Shown here in pieces: positions 4,807 through 7,953 of a DNA stretch of 7,953 nt (positions within the stretch are counted from its first letter, which is position 1; each line of letters begins with the position of its first letter). Under the pieces are notes generated by a model that worked only from the letters and a program-made list of their open reading frames with translations, was not told the DNA's origin and did no database searches. The position numbers and the translations under genes were made by a program. Where the stretch lies: assembly GCA_017431185.1 (NCBI GenBank), contig JAFRLP010000165.1, positions 1-7,953 on the forward strand, written 5' to 3'. This DNA is from Victivallales bacterium. Its GTDB lineage: Bacteria > Verrucomicrobiota > Lentisphaeria > Oligosphaerales > Oligosphaeraceae.

Positions 4807-6900
4807 TCATTCGGTCATGGGGAATGGGGGGAGGGTTCTCTGCCTGATGGCCTGGTCAGCCTTGGGTGTGCAGATGATGGTCTGGTGTTCGGCACGGGTG
4901 AGATACCCTGCCTCGCACAGCGAGTTGAGCAGGGCGATGAGTTCCTTCTGGGAGGTGTTCAATGGGGAGGATAGCGTCAGGGGGCATCGCCGTCCGCTGC
5001 TGGATTCATACTCTCCACGCAGGAGTTTGGCGGTGTTGCGCATCCCCAGCGGGTAGTGGAAACGCGAAATGCACCAGAGGACAAAGCGGGCCAGGCGGCA
5101 CTCCTCCTCCGTGGCCTGGCGAACGCCTCGGGGCGGACGGTCCTGGCGTGGGGAACGGTGTGAATCGAGGTTTTTCTCAGCCATGGACAATCCCTGGCAG
5201 GCATCGCACTTTCCGCATGTCCACTGTCCCGTCCGCTCCCCGAAATACTGCGCGAGGAAACGTTGGCGGCAGGTGTGTGAAAAGCAATACTGCTTCATGG
5301 TCTGGAGCCGCGCCACGTCCCGTCTGCGTTTGCGCTTCAGTTCCTCGGGGTGAATCAGCGACTGCGGGGAGTCCAGGGCCGCCCTGGTCAGCGAATATGC
5401 CGCCGCCGTGTTTTCCGATTCCTTCCAGAGCAGGGTGTTATCCTCCATCAAGGCGTAGAGACAGTGCTGCACCTGGTCAAAACGCAAAGCCGTCAGTTCG
5501 ACGATTTGCTGCAGGCTGGTGGTCAGTTCCTGCTCGTTGCACTGCTGGAGCACCGAGGCCATTCGGCTGATGAGGACGGAACGCTGCGTCCGCACACCAT
5601 CATGTTGCCGAAGAAGTTCCTCCACTGGATGCCGAAAGAGCAGGGTTCCCGTATGGGCGTAGGAAAAGAAACGCCGTTCGCAAAGCCCCAGACGCTCCAG
5701 GATGCGCAAGGCGGCGAAGGCCTGGCGCGGGGAATCGAACAGCGGAAACCGGCGGGCCAGCGCCTCTTCGTCAAAGAAGGCGGGGCGTCCCTCCAGCGCC
5801 TGGTGCAATCGACGCAGATGACTTTCCAGCGCCTGGAGTTGTTCGGGTGGCGGATTGTTGTTCTCCAGCAGGAACTCCTGGGTCTTCACGTCCTTGCTGG
5901 AGTAGATGAGGATGCATTCGGCGGGTGCGCCGTCCCGTCCAGCCCGTCCAGCCTCCTGATAGTACGCCTCCAGAGAGCCCGGAAGATTATAGTGGATGAC
6001 CTGTCGGATGTCGGGGCGGTCAATGCCCATGCCGAAGGCGTTGGTGGCGACCAGGATGGGGCACGGGTCGTTCAGAAAATAGTTCTGCGCCTCGTTCCGT
6101 GACGTCTTGTCCATTCCGGCATGGTAGAAATGCAGTCCCAGTCGTTCATGCAGTTCCTCCGCCGTTTTACGGGAGGAGACATAGATGATGGTGGGACGGG
6201 GCGGGTTCAGCTGCCTGTTCAGGAAGTCCTCTTTTTCCCGCTCACCTTGAATGACCTCGACGCGGAAGGAGAGATTGGGACGGCGGAAGCCGGTCACCAC
6301 ATCCGCCATGTCGGGGCGTTTCAGTTGCCTGCGAATGTCATCCCTCACCTCAGGGGTGGCAGTGGCGGTGAAAGCGCAGAGTTGGAAGTGGTCAAAAAGT
6401 TGCGTGTCACCCCAGATTTTCTGGTAGGCGGGGCGGAAGTCATAGCCCCATTGGCTGATGCAGTGCGCCTCGTCCACCGCCACAAATGAGGGCGGATAGT
6501 TGGCAAGCAGCCCGAGAAAACTCTGGGTTTGACAGCGTTCGGGGGTGGCATAGAGGAGTTTGAGCGCTCCGTTGCGGAGCTGCTGATAGCTTTGCTGCAC
6601 CTGGTCAGCGTCCATCAGCCCGTCCAGCGCGGCGGCGGGAATCCCCCTCTGCTGCAGGGCCATCACCTGGTCACGCATCAGGGCGACCAGCGGCGAGAGA
6701 ACCAATCCGTAGCCAGGACGCATCAGCATCGGCAACTGGTAGCAGAGCGATTTGCCTGCCCCCGTGGGCATGACGACGCAGAGTTCGTCGCCCGTCAGAA
6801 TGCGCTGGATAATCTCCTGCTGCCCATCGTGGAACGACTGGTAGCCGAACCAGTGTTCCAGTGCGCTTTGCATCTCCTGTTGCAGGCTGTCATCCGTCAT
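4807..6900 (-). CDS. recQ: RecQ-family ATP-dependent DNA helicase
   Basis: A 697-residue 3'-5' DNA helicase of the RecQ family, acting in recombinational repair and processing of stalled forks. The motor domain has every motif: motif 0 FGYQSFHDGQQ (18-28), Walker A MPTGAGKS (44-51), Ia LSPLVALMRDQ, DEAH (143-146) and the RecQ-specific aromatic loop CISQWGYDFRP (147-157). It continues with FTATAT (177-182), IIYVSSRK, VATNAFGMGIDRPDIR (284-299) and the motif VI segment QEAGRAGRDG (315-324). About 200 residues (340-538) with winged-helix-like character then precede the zinc cluster, which is Cys544 followed by Cys562-x2-Cys565-x2-Cys568. In E. coli RecQ the cluster follows the motor directly, whereas from memory some long Bacteroidota RecQ proteins share this late arrangement. 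Residues 597-688 resemble an RQC winged helix. No HRDC domain is evident. ATG 6900 lies 15 bases after the MFS stop without a clear Shine-Dalgarno, suggesting one operon and coupled translation. Confidence 0.95.
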   Translation of the reverse strand: MTDDSLQQEMQSALEHWFGYQSFHDGQQEIIQRILTGDELCVVMPTGAGKSLCYQLPMLMRPGYGLVLSPLVALMRDQVMALQQRGIPAAALDGLMDADQVQQSYQQLRNGALKLLYATPERCQTQSFLGLLANYPPSFVAVDEAHCISQWGYDFRPAYQKIWGDTQLFDHFQLCAFTATATPEVRDDIRRQLKRPDMADVVTGFRRPNLSFRVEVIQGEREKEDFLNRQLNPPRPTIIYVSSRKTAEELHERLGLHFYHAGMDKTSRNEAQNYFLNDPCPILVATNAFGMGIDRPDIRQVIHYNLPGSLEAYYQEAGRAGRDGAPAECILIYSSKDVKTQEFLLENNNPPPEQLQALESHLRRLHQALEGRPAFFDEEALARRFPLFDSPRQAFAALRILERLGLCERRFFSYAHTGTLLFRHPVEELLRQHDGVRTQRSVLISRMASVLQQCNEQELTTSLQQIVELTALRFDQVQHCLYALMEDNTLLWKESENTAAAYSLTRAALDSPQSLIHPEELKRKRRRDVARLQTMKQYCFSHTCRQRFLAQYFGERTGQWTCGKCDACQGLSMAEKNLDSHRSPRQDRPPRGVRQATEEECRLARFVLWCISRFHYPLGMRNTAKLLRGEYESSSGRRCPLTLSSPLNTSQKELIALLNSLCEAGYLTRAEHQTIICTPKADQAIRQRTLPPFPMTE

Positions 6901-6915
6901 CGTCTGGGCATGCGG

Positions 6916-7953
6916 TCATGCGTTGTTCTTCTGCACCTTCCAGACCATAAAAATGCAGAGCGGAATGAAGAGGAAAGTGAGGAGGGCCGCGCAATGGAAG
7001 ACCCCGCGGACCCCAAGGAAGTTGATGGCGACGCCGGAGGCGACGGTGGAGAACATGATGCCCATGCCGCTGGCGGTGGACTTTACGCCAAACACGGAGC
7101 CGCGATGCTGCGCGGGCGTGATCTTGGACAGGAGTTTCTCCAGCACGGGCATCAATGCACCGCCGATGAAATACATGGTGGTGCGCGCCGTGCCCAACAG
7201 CAGGACGCTTTGAGAGAACGCCTGAAGCGACAGGCAGACGGAGGAGCAGACCAGCGAGGGTATCAGCAGTATCAGGGGCTTGGTCTTGTCCGCCAATTTC
7301 CCGATGACGATGCCAGACAGGAACGCGCCGAACGCCACAAAGGCGCTGACGACTCCTGTGTACTTCGCCGCCAAGTCGTGCCCGCTGATGTCCTCCACCA
7401 GCATGGCGAGGTAAGGTATCTCAAAATTGCGCACAACGCTGAACAGGGTGAACAGCAGAAGCACAGCCAGGACGGACGGCGTGAACGCCTCCCACCGCCG
7501 TTCTGCCTTCACGGCTTTGGCGTTTTTCTCCTTGGCAATCAAGGTGCTCTTCTGCTCGTGGCAGAAGAAGATGCAGACGCCGCCAATCGCGTATGTCAAA
7601 CCGCACAGGATGAAGGCCACATTGTAGCCGTAGTAATGGACGGCCAGCCCGCCCAGGACATTGCCCAGCATGGCCCCTGTCCAATAGGCCGTGCTCAGTA
7701 CGCCGAGGGCAAACCCCTGATGGTTGTCGGGGGTGTTCTTGACCACGAGTATCTGGGAGGCGGCCGTCGTTCCTGCGCAGGAGGCCATCACGAAACGGGT
7801 CGCCACCAGTTGCCATGGGGCGGCGCAGACCATCATCACGGGACAGATGATGGCGGTCAGAAAAGTCCCGCGGAAAAGCATCGGCTTCACTCCCCAGCGG
7901 TCAGAGAGCCATCCCCACAGCGGGCAGAATATCGCGTATCCCAAAGAACCCGC
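6916..7953 (-). CDS. MFS transporter, DHA1 drug-efflux-like, N-terminus outside window
   Basis: The frame is open to the right edge, so this is the last 345 residues. The TTG at 7944 is not a credible start, because it falls inside a membrane helix. The visible part corresponds to helices 2-12 of a twelve-helix Major Facilitator protein of the inner membrane. Motif A of the helix 2-3 loop is present (GWLSDRWGVK, visible residues 14-23), and its echo GKLADKTK lies between helices 8 and 9. The conserved helix 4 Arg is at visible residue 53. A charged central loop (about 131-155) separates the halves. The order and wording of these motifs resemble MdtG-like DHA1 proton-coupled exporters. In helix 5 the antiporter motif GxxxGPxxGG reads GAMLGNVLGG, with Asn replacing Pro. 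The substrate cannot be read from the sequence. The next gene, recQ, begins 15 bases on, so co-transcription is likely. Confidence 0.9.
   Translation of the reverse strand, partial: AGSLGYAIFCPLWGWLSDRWGVKPMLFRGTFLTAIICPVMMVCAAPWQLVATRFVMASCAGTTAASQILVVKNTPDNHQGFALGVLSTAYWTGAMLGNVLGGLAVHYYGYNVAFILCGLTYAIGGVCIFFCHEQKSTLIAKEKNAKAVKAERRWEAFTPSVLAVLLLFTLFSVVRNFEIPYLAMLVEDISGHDLAAKYTGVVSAFVAFGAFLSGIVIGKLADKTKPLILLIPSLVCSSVCLSLQAFSQSVLLLGTARTTMYFIGGALMPVLEKLLSKITPAQHRGSVFGVKSTASGMGIMFSTVASGVAINFLGVRGVFHCAALLTFLFIPLCIFMVWKVQKNNA

Noticed and set aside
5350..6102. Open frame of 250 codons on the plus strand, antisense to recQ
   Set aside because: It is the complement of a confident helicase gene, with composition typical of a GC-rich shadow frame.

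Overview
The window is an ordinary bacterial chromosomal segment, roughly 55-60% GC by eye and densely coded. It holds four substantial genes plus a cut-off gene at the left edge, one tRNA gene and one possible leader peptide. Three pointers suggest a Gram-negative gut-type bacterium, possibly of the Lentisphaerota/Verrucomicrobiota (PVC) or Bacteroidota sphere: a LacI-family regulator directly attached to what may be a carbohydrate-related gene, a large two-receiver hybrid histidine kinase, and a RecQ helicase of the long type with its zinc cluster far downstream of the motor. This placement is a low-confidence inference; no rRNA or other marker is present.

Layout, left to right. Positions 1-662 (+) hold the C-terminal part of an unrecognised protein rich in predicted beta strands. 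Its stop codon overlaps the start of a LacI-family repressor (659-1702, +) by 4 bases. A 15-bp-stem hairpin (1824-1856) lies in the convergent gap and probably stops transcription from both sides. The minus strand then carries a hybrid sensor histidine kinase (1906-4248): seven membrane segments, HisKA, HATPase and two receivers. Upstream of it are a strong sigma-70-like promoter (4445-4473), a leader of about 190 bases, and a 27-codon reading frame that overlaps the kinase start by 4 bases. A complete tRNA-His(GUG) gene (4620-4698, minus) has its own promoter and a good intrinsic terminator. Finally a RecQ-type helicase (4807-6900, minus) follows, by 15 bases, a DHA1-like MFS transporter whose N-terminus runs off the right edge (6916-7953, minus).

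How the genes work together. The LacI regulator probably controls the operon in which it sits, whose other members lie left of the window. The kinase is likely to pass its signal through an HPt protein encoded elsewhere, since it has none of its own. The MFS pump and RecQ look co-transcribed, but no functional link is apparent.

I do not see a previously undescribed biological system. The items most worth a second look are the coupled leader ORF and folded leader of the kinase mRNA, the late zinc cluster of the RecQ protein, and the unidentified partial gene at the left edge. There are no CRISPR arrays, insertion sequences, long repeats, phage genes or att-site duplications visible.
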